From Cohnella thermotolerans DSM 17683 (GTDB lineage Bacteria; Bacillota; Bacilli; Paenibacillales; Paenibacillaceae), in contig NZ_AUCP01000049.1 of assembly GCF_000429825.1 (NCBI RefSeq), forward strand, positions 1 to 50,283: 50,283 bases of DNA. The letters are read 5' to 3'. Both the position numbers and the translations under genes were made by a program. Shown here one piece after another: positions 8,992 to 18,733 of the stretch. The first letter of the stretch is position 1. The number at the start of each line of letters is the position of its first letter. The notes below the pieces were generated by a model. The model saw only the letters and a list, made by a program, of their open reading frames with translations, was not told the origin of the DNA and did no database searches.

Positions 8992-9894
8992 ATGAAGCCG
9001 GTAACCGTCAAGTGGCAGCGCAATCTGTTCATCGGCACGTTCATCGTCCCCACGTTCGTTTTTTTCTGCATATTTACGATCTATCCGGTCGTTCAAGCGC
9101 TCTATTACTCCCTGTTCGACTGGTCCGGCATGTCGGAGAACAAGACGTTCATCTGGTTCGACAACTTCAAGGACATGTTCCGCGACCCGATCGTCTGGCG
9201 GGCCGTCGGCAACGACTACTTCCTGGTCGCCGGCAAAATCGTCGGCATTATGATTCTGGCCACATTCTTCGCCGTCGCCCTGACGCGGTTCAACTTCAAG
9301 CTGGCCGGCTTCTTCCGGTCCATCTTCTTCATTCCGAACGTCATCTCGGTCGTCGTCATCGGCGTCTTGTGGAACTTCATCTACAATCCGCAGATCGGCT
9401 TTCTGAACGCGTTCCTGTCGCTGTTCACGAAGGAGAAAGTCGATATCGCCTGGCTCGGGTTCACCTCGCATACGATCTGGATGCTGCTGCCCCCGGCCAT
9501 CTGGGCGGGGATCGGGTTTTATATGATTTTGATCATCGCGGCCATTCAAAATATACCGGCATCCTTCTACGAAGCGTCGGAGCTGGAAGGAGCGGGGCAG
9601 TGGCATCAGTTCCGCACGATCACGGTGCCTCTCGTCTGGGAGCAGCTCAAGGTGTCGATCATCAACATTATGATGACGACGCTGAACGGCTCGTTCGTCA
9701 TCGTCTGGATCATGACCGAAGGCGGCCCCGACAACTCGACGCAGGTGATGGGATCGTATTTGTACCAGATGGCGTTCCGGCAATATCATTTCGGCTTCGC
9801 GGCCGCGATCGGCGTGCTCATTCTGGTGCTGTCCCTGATTACGACGATCGTGCTTCAACGGCTGCTCCATCAAGAGACCGTCGAGCTTAGTTAA
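8992..9894 (+). CDS. CUT1 sugar ABC transporter permease (MalF type)
   Basis: Integral membrane permease of 300 residues with about six transmembrane segments. ATG 8992 follows AAAGGAGAG (8978-8986). The N-terminal segment is LFIGTFIVPTFVFFCIFTIY. The EAA loop that docks the ATPase is seen as ASELEGAGQWHQFRTITVP. It ends 14 bases before its partner permease and would form the channel with it. No ATPase gene is nearby. Confidence 0.92.
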   Translation: MKPVTVKWQRNLFIGTFIVPTFVFFCIFTIYPVVQALYYSLFDWSGMSENKTFIWFDNFKDMFRDPIVWRAVGNDYFLVAGKIVGIMILATFFAVALTRFNFKLAGFFRSIFFIPNVISVVVIGVLWNFIYNPQIGFLNAFLSLFTKEKVDIAWLGFTSHTIWMLLPPAIWAGIGFYMILIIAAIQNIPASFYEASELEGAGQWHQFRTITVPLVWEQLKVSIINIMMTTLNGSFVIVWIMTEGGPDNSTQVMGSYLYQMAFRQYHFGFAAAIGVLILVLSLITTIVLQRLLHQETVELS

Positions 9895-9908
9895 AGGAGG
9901 GCGACCGA

Positions 9909-10754
9909 ATGAAAGCCGGCATCCGCAATCCCGTTGTCAAAATCATTTTCTACGCTATTCTTGTCCTCTGGGGACTGTCCGTCCTTTATCCGCTGCTGTG
10001 GACGTTGCTCGACGCCTTGAAGGACAACGAGCAATTCCTTCTCCATTCGCCGTGGGCGCTGCCGGACATGCCGCTGCTCTGGTCCAACTTCTCGTACGTG
10101 TGGAACAAATACAACTTCAATCAATATTTCCTCAATTCCATCGTCGTCACGGGCGGGTCTACGCTGCTCGGACTGTTGCTGTCCGCTTCGACCGCCTACG
10201 TGCTCGCCAGATACCGCTTCAAAGGAAGCAACGCGCTCTACCTGCTGTACATTTCGTCGATGATGGTGCCGTTCATTCTGGCGCTCATTCCGTTGTTTTT
10301 CCTGATGAACTCGCTTCATCTGATCAACACGGCGATCGGACTGATCTTCGTCTACGCGTCCAGCGTGCTGGCGTTCGGCATTTTCGTGCTCGTCGGGTTC
10401 TTCAAGTCGCTGCCCAAGGAGCTCGAAGAGGCTTCGATCATGGACGGCGCTTCCCATTACGGCACGTTCTTCCGCGTCATGCTGCCGTTGTCGCAGCCCG
10501 GGCTCGTGACGGTCGCCATCGTCAACGTGCTGAACATTTGGAACGAATACATCGTCGGCACGATTCTGATCAACGATCCGAAGCATTACACGCTGCCGGT
10601 GGAAATCGGGATCATGCAAGCGGAGATGCAGTACCGGACCGAATGGGGACCGCTGTTCGCGGCGCTGATGGTGACGATCGTCCCGGTTTTGGTGATCTAT
10701 ATTCTATTCCAACGGAAAATCGCGAGCGGCATAACGGCGGGCGCAGTCAAATAA
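9909..10754 (+). CDS. CUT1 sugar ABC transporter permease (MalG type)
   Basis: Permease of 281 residues. ATG 9909 is preceded by AAAGGAGGG (9893-9901), which overlaps the stop region of the first permease. The typical MalG features are an N-terminal transmembrane helix ending in YPLLWTLLDALKDNEQF, several further membrane helices, and the EAA loop EASIMDGASHYGTFFRVMLP. The C-terminus (FQRKIASGITAGAVK) is the usual MalG tail near the ATPase. It closes the operon; the DNA beyond is decayed. Confidence 0.92.
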   Translation: MKAGIRNPVVKIIFYAILVLWGLSVLYPLLWTLLDALKDNEQFLLHSPWALPDMPLLWSNFSYVWNKYNFNQYFLNSIVVTGGSTLLGLLLSASTAYVLARYRFKGSNALYLLYISSMMVPFILALIPLFFLMNSLHLINTAIGLIFVYASSVLAFGIFVLVGFFKSLPKELEEASIMDGASHYGTFFRVMLPLSQPGLVTVAIVNVLNIWNEYIVGTILINDPKHYTLPVEIGIMQAEMQYRTEWGPLFAALMVTIVPVLVIYILFQRKIASGITAGAVK

Positions 10755-10856
10755 GAGGAATCGCCGACATGTCCAAGCCCATGCGCAAGCTGCCCGACAT
10801 GAACGCGATCACGGCGATCGTGACCGTCTGCATCGGGACGGAGCCTTGAACGCGGT

Positions 10857-11105
10857 ACCAATAAGGGTACAGTTCTTCGTACCCGGGCTTCTCGTACAGG
10901 CGGATGGCCGGGGCGTTGGCTTGCATCACCTGCAAATAGCTTGAATGAGCCCCTTGCGCTTCGCCCAGTTCGACGGATGAAGCAGCACTTGCTCGCTCAC
11001 GCCCCGATTGCGGCCGTCCGGACGAACCACGATGTCGTACAGCCCGACATAGCCGCGCTCTATCGCGGCCATTTCGAAGGCAACTGCCGTGCCGTCGCTT
11101 CGCAA
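10857..11105 (-). pseudogene. GNAT acetyltransferase remnant
   Basis: On the minus strand one frame encodes GYVGLYDIVVRPDGRNRG followed by NWAKRKGL, the acetyl-CoA binding core of GNAT enzymes. Near 10935 the reading continues in another frame as SYLQVMQANAPAIRLYEK and PGYEELYPYWYRVQ, the usual C-terminal strands. A frameshift therefore separates the two halves. The 5' portion is absent and replaced by a partial copy of the fnr 3' end (11111-11203). The family is clear; activity is excluded by the lesions. Confidence 0.75.
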
Positions 11106-11110
11106 GGGGG

Positions 11111-11203
11111 CGAATTTCCTTCGGGCAATTCTCGCTGCGGCAGACGCCTTGCAAATAATCGATGTCCTTGATGGCGATAATGACGCCCTTGCGAAGCTCC
11201 GAC
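11111..11203 (-). pseudogene. partial copy of the fnr 3' end
   Basis: This stretch matches 11971-12085, the last codons of the intact fnr gene, at most positions. The minus-strand translation gives IIAIKDIDYLQGVCRSENC then PKEI, against IIAVKD...DIDYLRGVCRCENCPKEI in the intact protein. It lacks 21 bp present in fnr (codons for DGHLVVK). In fnr that segment is flanked by the direct repeat TCCTTGAC, which suggests deletion by slippage. The DNA then runs directly into the GNAT remnant. Confidence 0.75.
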
Positions 11204-11386
11204 GTTTATAGATGTAGCGATTTCCCACACTTTACAAAACGATTTAAATGACAAAGCGGACGATTTCAATGATTCTATTAGATCGGTTTCAACCGGCACC
11301 CAAACTATGACATTTTCTAATGTAGTTCTAAGTGACATAGCATATTGCTACGTATAATTCGGCTGTGTTATGCTTATGAATAGAAA

Positions 11387-11414
11387 GAGCCATGATGCTG
11401 GAACATCACGGCTC
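11387..11414 (-). terminator. terminator of the holin-like toxin unit
   Basis: On the minus strand GAGCCGTGATG pairs with CATCATGGCTC (one G-U pair, six-base loop) and is followed by TTTCTATT. It lies about 80 bases past the small reading frame at 11493-11540. Confidence 0.6.
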
Positions 11415-11492
11415 GGGCACATAGCCGCTTCTAGGGGCGGTTAGGCTTTAGGAATGACGGACGGAAATGACCGCGATCCTTGGGAGGGGCGG

Positions 11493-11564
11493 TCATTTCC
11501 GTTTGTGGAACGAAAGTATCAACGTTGAAAAAGAAATCATTAACGTTAAATGGTCTCACCTCCC
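11493..11564 (-). pseudogene. degenerate holin-like type I toxin (Hol_Tox-like) gene
   Basis: Minus strand. A strong ribosome site GGGAGGTGAG (11555-11564) is followed by a frame reading LMISFSTLILSFHKRK and a TGA at 11493-11495. A short hydrophobic peptide with a basic tail is the hallmark of small holin-like/TxpA-type toxins of Bacillales. The GTG near the ribosome site is one base out of this frame, and the in-frame ATG at 11538-11540 would give only 15 residues, so the 5' coding part seems damaged. Directly downstream is a perfect hairpin (11463-11474 with 11489-11500) that overlaps the stop codon, as is usual in these loci. The family call is from memory of such loci. Confidence 0.45.
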
Positions 11565-11615
11565 TTCCGAGAGATAAGCCAGACCGCCCTCACAGCCATC
11601 TATGTACTTAAAACT

Positions 11616-11621
11616 ATTATA
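11616..11621 (-). promoter_or_regulatory. extended -10 promoter of the holin-like unit
   Basis: On the minus strand TGATATAAT gives a perfect TATAAT with the extended TG motif. It lies 52 bases upstream of the strong ribosome site at 11555-11564. No good -35 is seen, which is usual for extended -10 promoters. Confidence 0.5.
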
Positions 11622-11705
11622 TCATCATAAGATTCCCCAATTTAGGGTGCTTTTTTCGTGTTACGTCGCGAGAGTTTTGGCACCTCCCCCAGTAGGAGCC
11701 GACCG

Positions 11706-11890
11706 CTAACGGACACACAGGACCTTATTTTCCAAAAAAACGCGTTTCTCACATTCTAACGGACACTGGTTCCGTTATCCGTCGGATTTTCCTCGATTGG
11801 GGCCCCATTTGAAGCGAATAGCGGATCGTCTGTCCGTTAAATTTCCAAACAGGCTTCCAGGCGAGAGATGACGGATCCTCTGTCCGCTAG
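11706..11890. repeat. intergenic repeat cluster, family with CTAACGGACA / TGTCCGTTA ends
   Basis: Four related words occur here: CTAACGGACACACAGG (11706-11721), CTAACGGACACTGG (11756-11769), AATAGCGGATCGTCTGTCCG (11817-11836, followed by TTA) and GACGGATCCTCTGTCCGCTA (11870-11889). The first two and last two are in opposite orientation. A fifth copy is at 24578-24600. No coding sense was found. Confidence 0.55.
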
Positions 11891-11913
11891 AGCCAAGGGC
11901 AGCCCCCGACTAC

Positions 11914-11953
11914 CAAAAAAGAATGACCCCCCATCCCGCTCAAGGTATGGGGG
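11914..11953 (-). terminator. fnr terminator
   Basis: On the minus strand CCCCCAT (from 11953) pairs with ATGGGGG (to 11928) and is followed by GTCATTCTTTTTTGG. It begins 8 bases after the fnr stop codon. Confidence 0.75.
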
Positions 11954-11961
11954 CAATTTCG

Positions 11962-12705
11962 TTACATCCGGCAAATCTCCTTCGGGCAATTCTCGCAGCG
12001 GCAGACGCCGCGCAAATAGTCGATGTCCTTGACGACCAGATGCCCGTCCTTGACGGCGATAATGCCGTCTTTGCGGAGCTCCGACAGCATCCGGTTCACG
12101 CATTCCCGCGTCGCCCCGATCATATCAGCCATCTCGGTATGGTTGACGCGAAGGGTGATCCGCGTGCCTTCCTCCTCCTGCGTTCCGTTGGAATTGCACA
12201 AGCGAATGAGCAGCGAGCACAGCGCGCCCGACTTGCCATAGAGCATCAGATCGCGGAACTTCGTCTGCGTCATCCGGTGCATGAGCCCCATCCACTTCAC
12301 GAACTCGATCGCGAGATCGCCGTGCTGCCAGAGCAGCACCTCCAGGTCGGCCATCTGCATGACGCCGATCTCCCCATCCTCCAGCACTTCCGCGTTGAAG
12401 GCGTGCAACGGATTCTGGAACGGATCGGGCTGGCCGTACAGATCGCCTTTTTGGAGCAGGTAAAGGGTGATGTGGCGGCCGCTGTCCGAGGTTTTCGTAA
12501 TGCGGATGCGTCCTCTCCGGACGAAGATCAGCTTCTCCGCGGCATCCCCTTCCCAGAACAGCACGCTCCCTTTCTCGATCGGCTTGCGGTACATGATGCT
12601 TTGCAGCTTCGCGAAGCTGTCGGCGGAGAAGAAGCGGGCGGTTCCGTCCAAGGGATCGTTCGATATGGGCAGCCGGGCCGTCGGTTCGGGGGTTGTCGCA
12701 TTCAT
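11962..12705 (-). CDS. fnr: Fnr-type anaerobic transcription regulator (Crp/Fnr family)
   Basis: Regulator of 247 residues. ATG at 12705 follows GAGGAG (12715-12720); a longer upstream frame exists but lacks support. The N-terminal cyclic-nucleotide-type sensory domain covers about residues 25-150 (GSVLFWEGDAAEKLIFVRRG). The C-terminal winged helix carries the recognition helix MADMIGATRECVNRMLSEL. The last residues hold C235, C237, C240 and C245; the last three have the C-x2-C-x4-C spacing of the Bacillus subtilis Fnr 4Fe-4S ligands. D152 is in the right place for the fourth ligand. It should activate fermentation and anaerobic respiration genes when oxygen is low. The adhE-pflBA genes follow on the other strand, with an Fnr box at 13611. 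A partial copy of its 3' end lies at 11111-11203. Confidence 0.9.
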   Translation of the reverse strand: MNATTPEPTARLPISNDPLDGTARFFSADSFAKLQSIMYRKPIEKGSVLFWEGDAAEKLIFVRRGRIRITKTSDSGRHITLYLLQKGDLYGQPDPFQNPLHAFNAEVLEDGEIGVMQMADLEVLLWQHGDLAIEFVKWMGLMHRMTQTKFRDLMLYGKSGALCSLLIRLCNSNGTQEEEGTRITLRVNHTEMADMIGATRECVNRMLSELRKDGIIAVKDGHLVVKDIDYLRGVCRCENCPKEICRM

Positions 12706-12927
12706 GCGGGCACGCTCCTCGTCGGTCTTGATAGCTATATTGTAACGTTCCGGTCGGCTCAGGAGGATGAGGGGATTGACTGAACTTGCAGGGGGAAATT
12801 CCCTGATTTTGCTCCGGGATCTCCGATCATGACCTAAATCACTGCGGCACTCCCCCGCCCGTTGTTCAATGGGGATGAAGCGGCCGGCCGGCCGCATTCG
12901 GTTCCGAATTCGGGGGAAAGGAAGGCG

Positions 12928-13581
12928 ATGTCGCTTGGGCGAAAGCGGAGTGATGATTTGGCGGGAGAAGGAGCGTGGGCGGATATGCTGAGCGGCATCA
13001 TTATAGCCGACGGCGAGAGGCGCGCGCTAAGCGGCGGCATGAAGTCGCTGTACCCGTTCGAAGGTGAGACGCTGATCGAGCGGCAAATCCGGCTGCTGCG
13101 GCGGTTATGCGAAGAGATCGTCGTCGTGACGGACTCGCCGCGTTCTTACCTGTCGTGCGTGGCGCCGCCGGTGCGAATCGTCTCGAATTACCGGCGCGGC
13201 GCCGGCCCGCTGGGCGGGATCGCGGCGGGGCTGTCGCTGGCGCAGCGGCCCTACGCCTGGGTCGTCGGCTGCGACATGCCCTTTCTGTCGCCGGACGCTG
13301 CCGTCGGCATGCTCAAGAAGCTCGTTCCCGGGGTCGAAGCGGTATGGCCCTCCGACGCGAACGGGCTTTACCCGCTGCACGGCGTCTACGACTGCCGGTG
13401 CGCTCCCCGGGTTGCGGCGCTCGTCGAAGAGGGGCGGACGTCGCTGGCGGAGCTGCCGCGGAGCCTGGCCTGGGAGGAGCTGACCGAAGGGGAGTGCGGG
13501 CGGCTCGGAATCGGATTCGAATTCGTCTCGACGATCGACGGCAGCCGCCTGGCGCTCGAACCGCTGCATGACGTTCGCTGA
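12928..13581 (+). CDS. MobA-like molybdenum cofactor nucleotidyltransferase
   Basis: The product has 217 residues. ATG 12928 follows GAAAGGAAGG (12917-12926); an ATG at 12862 is in frame but lacks a ribosome site. The N-terminus (GIIIADGERRALSGGMKSL) is a variant of the MobA loop, which is usually LAGGxSxRMGxDKAL. PFEGETLIERQIRLLRRL, VVTDSP, RRGAGPLGGIAAGL and WVVGCDMPFLSP (metal-binding Asp) follow as in MobA. MobA joins GMP to molybdopterin for enzymes such as nitrate reductase. The variant loop leaves room for a different nucleotidyltransferase role. It is divergent from fnr, which fits an anaerobic respiration theme. Confidence 0.75.
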   Translation: MSLGRKRSDDLAGEGAWADMLSGIIIADGERRALSGGMKSLYPFEGETLIERQIRLLRRLCEEIVVVTDSPRSYLSCVAPPVRIVSNYRRGAGPLGGIAAGLSLAQRPYAWVVGCDMPFLSPDAAVGMLKKLVPGVEAVWPSDANGLYPLHGVYDCRCAPRVAALVEEGRTSLAELPRSLAWEELTEGECGRLGIGFEFVSTIDGSRLALEPLHDVR

Positions 13582-13610
13582 AACGGGGTTTGGCGGCAAG
13601 AAATTCGGGC

Positions 13611-13626
13611 TGTGACTCCGTTCATA
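13611..13626 (+). promoter_or_regulatory. candidate Fnr box upstream of adhE
   Basis: TGTGA-CTCCGT-TCATA matches the Bacillus Fnr/Crp consensus TGTGA-N6-TCACA at 9 of 10 defined positions. Its centre is 77 bases before the adhE ATG. A weak -10 (TACGCT, 13648-13653) would place the box near -41, the usual activation position. Confidence 0.55.
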
Positions 13627-13695
13627 GCTGGCGGGAGGTTCGAAGCGTACGCTGGAGCCGGATGGACCCATCATCGTTCGGAGGGAGAGAAGCGA

Positions 13696-16302
13696 ATGGC
13701 TGTCAAAGAGAGTCAAGTCAAACATGCCGTAACCGCAGCTGAGGAAGTCGAGGCGCTGGTCGCGAAAGCGAAGCGGGCGCAGGAAGCGTATCTGAAGCTG
13801 AATCAGGAGCAGGTGAACGCCATCGTGCAGGCCATGGCGCTGGCGGGTTTGGAGAGGCATATGGAACTGGCCAGGCTGGCGGTCCAGGAGACGGGCAGAG
13901 GCGTTTACGAGGATAAGATCACTAAGAATCTGTTCGCGACGGAATACATTTACCACAGCATCAAGTACGACAAGACGGTCGGCGTCATCGAAGACAATCC
14001 GTACGAGAGCTACCAGAAGGTGGCCGAGCCGGTCGGCGTCATCGCCGGGGTGACGCCGGTGACGAATCCGACGTCCACGACGATGTTCAAGTCGCTTATC
14101 GCGGCGAAGACGCGCAATCCGATCATCTTCGCGTTCCATCCTTCGGCCCAGCATTCGAGCTCGGAAGCCGCGAAGACGCTGCTCGCCGCGGCGGTGAGGG
14201 CCGGTGCGCCTGAGCACGCGATCCAATGGATCGAGCATCCGTCCGTGGAAGCGACGCAGTTGCTCATGAATCATCCGGGCGTAGCGCTCGTCCTGGCGAC
14301 CGGCGGCTCCGCGATGGTGAAGGCGGCGTACAGCACGGGCAAGCCGGCTCTCGGCGTCGGCCCCGGCAACGTGCCGTGCCTGATCGAGAAAACGGCGGAT
14401 CTTAAGCAAGCGGTGACCGATCTGATTCTGTCGAAGACGTTCGACAACGGCATGATCTGCGCCTCGGAGCAGGCGGTCATCGTCGAGGAGCCGGTGTACG
14501 ATCAGGTCAAGAAGCTGATGAAGGACAACGGCTGCTACTTCCTGAACAAGGAGGAGACGGAGGCGGTCTCCAAGCTCGTCATCAATCCCGAGAAATGCGC
14601 CGTCAACGCGGTCATCGTAGGGCAGCCGGCGGTCAAAATCGCGGAGATGGCGGGGCTTGCGGTGCCGGCGGACACGAAGATTCTCGTCGCCGAGCTGCAG
14701 GGCGTGGGCGAAGCGTATCCGCTGTCGGCCGAGAAGCTGAGTCCGGTGCTCGCCTGTTATAAGGTCAAAACAGCCGCGCAGGGGATCGAGCGGGCGGCCG
14801 AAGTCGTCGCCTACGGCGGCATGGGGCACTCGTCGGTCGTTCACTCGCGCGACGAATCCGTCATCGCCGCTTTTGCCGCCAGGCTGCAGACGGGACGGGT
14901 CATCGTCAACGCTCCGGCGACGCACGGCGCGATCGGCGACATCTACAACACGAACCTCCCTTCGCTGACGCTAGGCTGCGGCTCTTACGGCAGCAACTCG
15001 ACGACGGCCAACGTAACGGCGGTCAATCTGATCAATGTGAAACGGGTGGCGAGGCGAACGGTCAACATGCAGTGGTTCAAGGTGCCGCCGAAGGTATACT
15101 TCGAGCGGGGCGCGACGCAGTATTTGGAGAAAATGCCGGACATCTCGCGGATTATGATCGTGACCGACGCGATGATGGTGAAGCTCGGGTATGTCGAGAA
15201 GCTGGAATATTACCTTCGCAAACGGAAAACGCCGGTGTACCTCGAGGTGTTCTCCGACGTCGAGCCGGACCCTTCGACCGATACGGTCGAGAAGGGCCGG
15301 GCGCTCATGGCCGCGTTCCAGCCGGACTGCATCGTCGCCCTCGGCGGCGGCTCGCCGATGGACGCAGCGAAGGCGATGTGGCTTTTCTACGAGTATCCCG
15401 ACACCAGCTTTGATTCGCTTAAGATGAAGTTTCTGGACATTCGCAAGCGGGTCTACAAATATCCGCGGCTCGGCCGCAAAGCCAAGTTCGTGGCGATTCC
15501 GACGACGTCGGGCACGGGCTCGGAGGTGACGTCGTTCGCGGTCATCACCGACAAGAACAAGGGCAACACGAAGTATCCGCTCGCCGATTACGAGCTGACG
15601 CCGGACGTGGCCATCATCGACCCGGAATTCGTCTACAGCCTGCCGAAGACGGCGGTCGCGGACACGGGGATGGATGTCCTGACGCATGCGATCGAAGCTT
15701 ACGTCTCGGTCATGGCGAACGACTACACCGACGGCTTGGCGCTGCAGGCGATTCGCCTCGTGTTCGATCATCTCGAGAAGTCGTACCATACGGCCGATCC
15801 GGTCGCCCGCGAGAAAATGCACAACGCCTCGACGATCGCCGGCATGGCGTTCGCGAACGCGTTCCTCGGCATCAACCACAGCCTGGCGCACAAGTGGGGC
15901 GGGCAGTATCATACGGCCCACGGCCGAACGAACGCGATCCTCCTGCCGCACGTCATTAAGTACAACGCGCAGAAGCCGACCAAGTTCGCCTCGTTCCCGA
16001 AATACGGCCATTTCGTCGCGGACGTTCGCTACGCGGAGATCGCCCGCATGCTGGGCCTTCCGGCGAGAACGACGGAGGAAGGCGTGAGCAGCCTCATTAC
16101 CGCCGTCCGGAAGCTGAACGCGTCGCTCGGCATTCCCGAGAAGTTCGCCGATCTCGGCTTTGACGCGGCCGACTTCGAAGCGCGCGTCGACGAGCTCGCC
16201 GACCGCGCGTTCGAGGACCAATGCACGACGGCCAACCCGCGCATGCCGCTCGTGACGGAGCTCGCGGAGCTTTACCGCAACGCGTTCTACGGCAGGTTCT
16301 GA
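13696..16302 (+). CDS. adhE: bifunctional acetaldehyde-CoA / alcohol dehydrogenase
   Basis: Fermentative enzyme of 868 residues that reduces acetyl-CoA to acetaldehyde and then ethanol, regenerating NAD. ATG 13696 follows GGAGGGAGAG (13680-13689). The N-terminal aldehyde dehydrogenase half (about 1-440) has NAD-loop GVGPGN and catalytic C255 in [11 protein letters not shown]. The C-terminal iron alcohol dehydrogenase half has the [13 protein letters not shown] nucleotide motif and the iron-site region ([28 protein letters not shown]). Length and order match AdhE throughout. It is followed by pflB and pflA, so pyruvate would be split to acetyl-CoA and formate and the acetyl-CoA reduced here. 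The Fnr box at 13611 suggests anaerobic induction. Confidence 0.95.
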   Translation: MAVKESQVKHAVTAAEEVEALVAKAKRAQEAYLKLNQEQVNAIVQAMALAGLERHMELARLAVQETGRGVYEDKITKNLFATEYIYHSIKYDKTVGVIEDNPYESYQKVAEPVGVIAGVTPVTNPTSTTMFKSLIAAKTRNPIIFAFHPSAQHSSSEAAKTLLAAAVRAGAPEHAIQWIEHPSVEATQLLMNHPGVALVLATGGSAMVKAAYSTGKPALGVGPGNVPCLIEKTADLKQAVTDLILSKTFDNGMICASEQAVIVEEPVYDQVKKLMKDNGCYFLNKEETEAVSKLVINPEKCAVNAVIVGQPAVKIAEMAGLAVPADTKILVAELQGVGEAYPLSAEKLSPVLACYKVKTAAQGIERAAEVVAYGGMGHSSVVHSRDESVIAAFAARLQTGRVIVNAPATHGAIGDIYNTNLPSLTLGCGSYGSNSTTANVTAVNLINVKRVARRTVNMQWFKVPPKVYFERGATQYLEKMPDISRIMIVTDAMMVKLGYVEKLEYYLRKRKTPVYLEVFSDVEPDPSTDTVEKGRALMAAFQPDCIVALGGGSPMDAAKAMWLFYEYPDTSFDSLKMKFLDIRKRVYKYPRLGRKAKFVAIPTTSGTGSEVTSFAVITDKNKGNTKYPLADYELTPDVAIIDPEFVYSLPKTAVADTGMDVLTHAIEAYVSVMANDYTDGLALQAIRLVFDHLEKSYHTADPVAREKMHNASTIAGMAFANAFLGINHSLAHKWGGQYHTAHGRTNAILLPHVIKYNAQKPTKFASFPKYGHFVADVRYAEIARMLGLPARTTEEGVSSLITAVRKLNASLGIPEKFADLGFDAADFEARVDELADRAFEDQCTTANPRMPLVTELAELYRNAFYGRF

Positions 16303-16401
16303 GCGCCGGCCGACCCGGCGGCTTATGCCGTAATACGGGCGGACGAAGCGGCACAGAAGGCCGGATCGCGGGCGAATCCAACCCATCGGAGGTGCTTGAC
16401 A

Positions 16402-18672
16402 ATGGCGAAATTGGAAGACGAAGCGAGGAGAAAGCTGGCCGTGGACAACCCGTGGCGGAAGTTCGCGGGAGGGGCGTGGCAGGAGCGGGTGGACGTGGCG
16501 GAGTTCATTCGTCTGAACGTGACGCCTTACACGGGCGACGAGCGGTTTCTGGCGCCGCCGACGGAAGCGACCGCGGCGCTGTGGCGGCAAGTGCTGGAGC
16601 TGATGCGCCGCGAACGGGAGAACGGGGGCGTGCTCGACGTGGACGTGAAGACGGTGTCCACGATAACGTCCCATGCGCCGGGCTACATCGACAAGGAGAA
16701 GGAAGCTGTCGTCGGCCTGCAGACCGACGCTCCGCTGAAGCGGTCGATCCAGCCGTTCGGCGGCATCCGGATGGTCGTCGACGCTTGCGAAGCCTACGGC
16801 TACAAGCTGCCCGACGAGATCGTGCGGCTGTTCACCGACATCCGCAAGACACATAACCAGGGCGTGTTCGACGCCTACACAGCCGAGATGCGAACCGCCC
16901 GCAAAGCCGGCATCATCACCGGCTTGCCGGATGCGTATGGCCGCGGCCGCATCATCGGCGACTACCGGAGGGTGGCGTTGTACGGCGTGGACCGGCTCAA
17001 GGCCGAGAAGCGCAAGGAGCTGCAGGAGCTGGAGGTCGGCGAGATGACCGAGGAGGTCATCCGGCTGCGGGAAGAGCTGTCCGAGCAAATCCGCAGCCTT
17101 GGCGAGCTCGCCGAGATGGCGGCTACCTACGGCTTCGATATTTCCCGGCCGGCTTCGGACGCCCGCGAGGCGTTCCAATGGCTTTATTTCGCCTACCTGG
17201 CGGCGATCAAGGAGCAGAACGGGGCGGCCATGAGCCTCGGCCGGGTGTCCAGCTTCCTTGACATTTACATCGAACGGGATTTGGCGGAAGGGGCGCTGAC
17301 GGAGGAGGAAGCCCAGGAGTTGGTCGACCACTTCGTCATGAAGCTTCGGCTGGTGAAGTTTCTGCGGACGCCGGACTACAACGAGCTGTTCAGCGGAGAT
17401 CCGACGTGGGTGACTGAATCGATCGGCGGCATGGGACTGGACGGGCGGACGCGCGTGACGCGCAATTCCTTCCGCTTCCTGCATACGCTCTACAATCTCG
17501 GCCCGGCGCCGGAGCCGAACCTGACGGTGCTCTGGTCGGAGATGCTGCCGGATGCTTTCAAGCGGTACTGCGCCAAGGTGTCCATCGAGACGAGCTCGAT
17601 CCAGTACGAGAACGACGAGCTGATGCGGCCGCTGTTCGGGGACGACTACGGCATCGCCTGCTGCGTGTCCGCCATGCGGATCGGCAAGCAGATGCAGTTC
17701 TTCGGCGCCCGCGCCAACCTGGCCAAGGCGCTGCTGTACGCCATCAACGGAGGCGTGGACGAGAAGCTCGGCATCCAGGTCGGGCCGCGCGTTTCTCCGC
17801 TTGAGGGGGACGCGCTCGATTACGACGAAGTGATGAAGCGGTACGACGCGGTGCTGGAGTGGCTGGCGGGGCTCTACATCAATACGCTGAACGTCATTCA
17901 TTACATGCACGACAAATACTGCTACGAGCGGATCGAGATGGCGCTGCACGACCGCGACATCGTCCGTACGATGGCAACGGGCATCGCGGGCTTGTCGGTC
18001 GTCGCCGACAGCCTCAGCGCCATCAAGTACGCCAAGGTGCGGCCGATTCGCAACGAGAAGGGGATCGCCGTCGACTTCGCGATCGAAGGCGACTATCCGC
18101 AATACGGGAACAACGACGAGCGGGTGGACCGCATCGCCGTGGAGCTGGTCGAGTCGTTCATGGCCAAGCTGCGCAAGCACCGGACTTACCGCGGGGCGAT
18201 CCCGACGCTGTCGGTGCTGACGATTACGTCCAACGTCGTCTACGGCAAAAAAACGGGCAGCACGCCCGACGGCCGCAAAGCCGGCGAACCGTTCGCGCCG
18301 GGCGCCAACCCGATGCACGGTCGCGACCGCAAGGGAGCGCTCGCTTCGCTCGGCTCCGTCGCCAAAATTCCGTATAACAGCTGCCAGGACGGCATCTCCA
18401 ACACGTTCTCGATCATTCCGAAGGCGCTCGGGCGCGAGGAGAAGGCAAGGGTGGACAATCTCGTCTCGATGCTCGACGGCTATTCGGTCAGCGGCGGCCA
18501 TCACTTGAACGTCAACGTGTTCAACCGGGAGCAGCTGCTCGACGCGATGGAGCATCCGGAGCGGTATCCGCAGCTGACGATCCGGGTGTCGGGCTATGCG
18601 GTTCATTTTATCAAGCTGACGCGGGAGCAGCAGCTCGACGTCGTCAACCGGACGTTCCACGGCAGCATTTAA
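16402..18672 (+). CDS. pflB: formate acetyltransferase (pyruvate formate-lyase)
   Basis: Glycyl-radical enzyme of 756 residues that converts pyruvate and CoA to acetyl-CoA and formate. ATG 16402 is chosen because CGGAGGTG (16387-16394) is at good distance; the in-frame TTG at 16396 is too close. The adjacent active-site cysteines are C420-C421 in [11 protein letters not shown]. The radical site is G731 in RVSGYAV near the C-terminus. Substrate-pocket regions are present ([17 protein letters not shown]). The end (NRTFHGSI) is slightly unlike the common SM ending but intact. It lies 99 bases after adhE with no terminator between, so co-transcription is likely. The activase follows. Confidence 0.96.
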   Translation: MAKLEDEARRKLAVDNPWRKFAGGAWQERVDVAEFIRLNVTPYTGDERFLAPPTEATAALWRQVLELMRRERENGGVLDVDVKTVSTITSHAPGYIDKEKEAVVGLQTDAPLKRSIQPFGGIRMVVDACEAYGYKLPDEIVRLFTDIRKTHNQGVFDAYTAEMRTARKAGIITGLPDAYGRGRIIGDYRRVALYGVDRLKAEKRKELQELEVGEMTEEVIRLREELSEQIRSLGELAEMAATYGFDISRPASDAREAFQWLYFAYLAAIKEQNGAAMSLGRVSSFLDIYIERDLAEGALTEEEAQELVDHFVMKLRLVKFLRTPDYNELFSGDPTWVTESIGGMGLDGRTRVTRNSFRFLHTLYNLGPAPEPNLTVLWSEMLPDAFKRYCAKVSIETSSIQYENDELMRPLFGDDYGIACCVSAMRIGKQMQFFGARANLAKALLYAINGGVDEKLGIQVGPRVSPLEGDALDYDEVMKRYDAVLEWLAGLYINTLNVIHYMHDKYCYERIEMALHDRDIVRTMATGIAGLSVVADSLSAIKYAKVRPIRNEKGIAVDFAIEGDYPQYGNNDERVDRIAVELVESFMAKLRKHRTYRGAIPTLSVLTITSNVVYGKKTGSTPDGRKAGEPFAPGANPMHGRDRKGALASLGSVAKIPYNSCQDGISNTFSIIPKALGREEKARVDNLVSMLDGYSVSGGHHLNVNVFNREQLLDAMEHPERYPQLTIRVSGYAVHFIKLTREQQLDVVNRTFHGSI

Positions 18673-18733
18673 GGCTTGTTTGCAAAATCGGAAAGGTCAA
18701 TTCGCGCACGGCGGCGGAGAGGAGCGTGGCGCC

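Noticed and set aside
12828..12843. TGA-N6-TCA dyad between fnr and the mobA-like gene as an Fnr box
   Set aside because: CATGA-CCTAAA-TCACT fits only 7 of 10 defined positions. It lies about 100 bp from the likely fnr transcript start and has no matching promoter for the mobA-like gene.
14971..18660. A 1229-residue open frame on the minus strand
   Set aside because: It lies opposite adhE and pflB, is Arg/His/Asp-rich without any domain, and crosses two well-supported genes. It is a high-GC antisense shadow.
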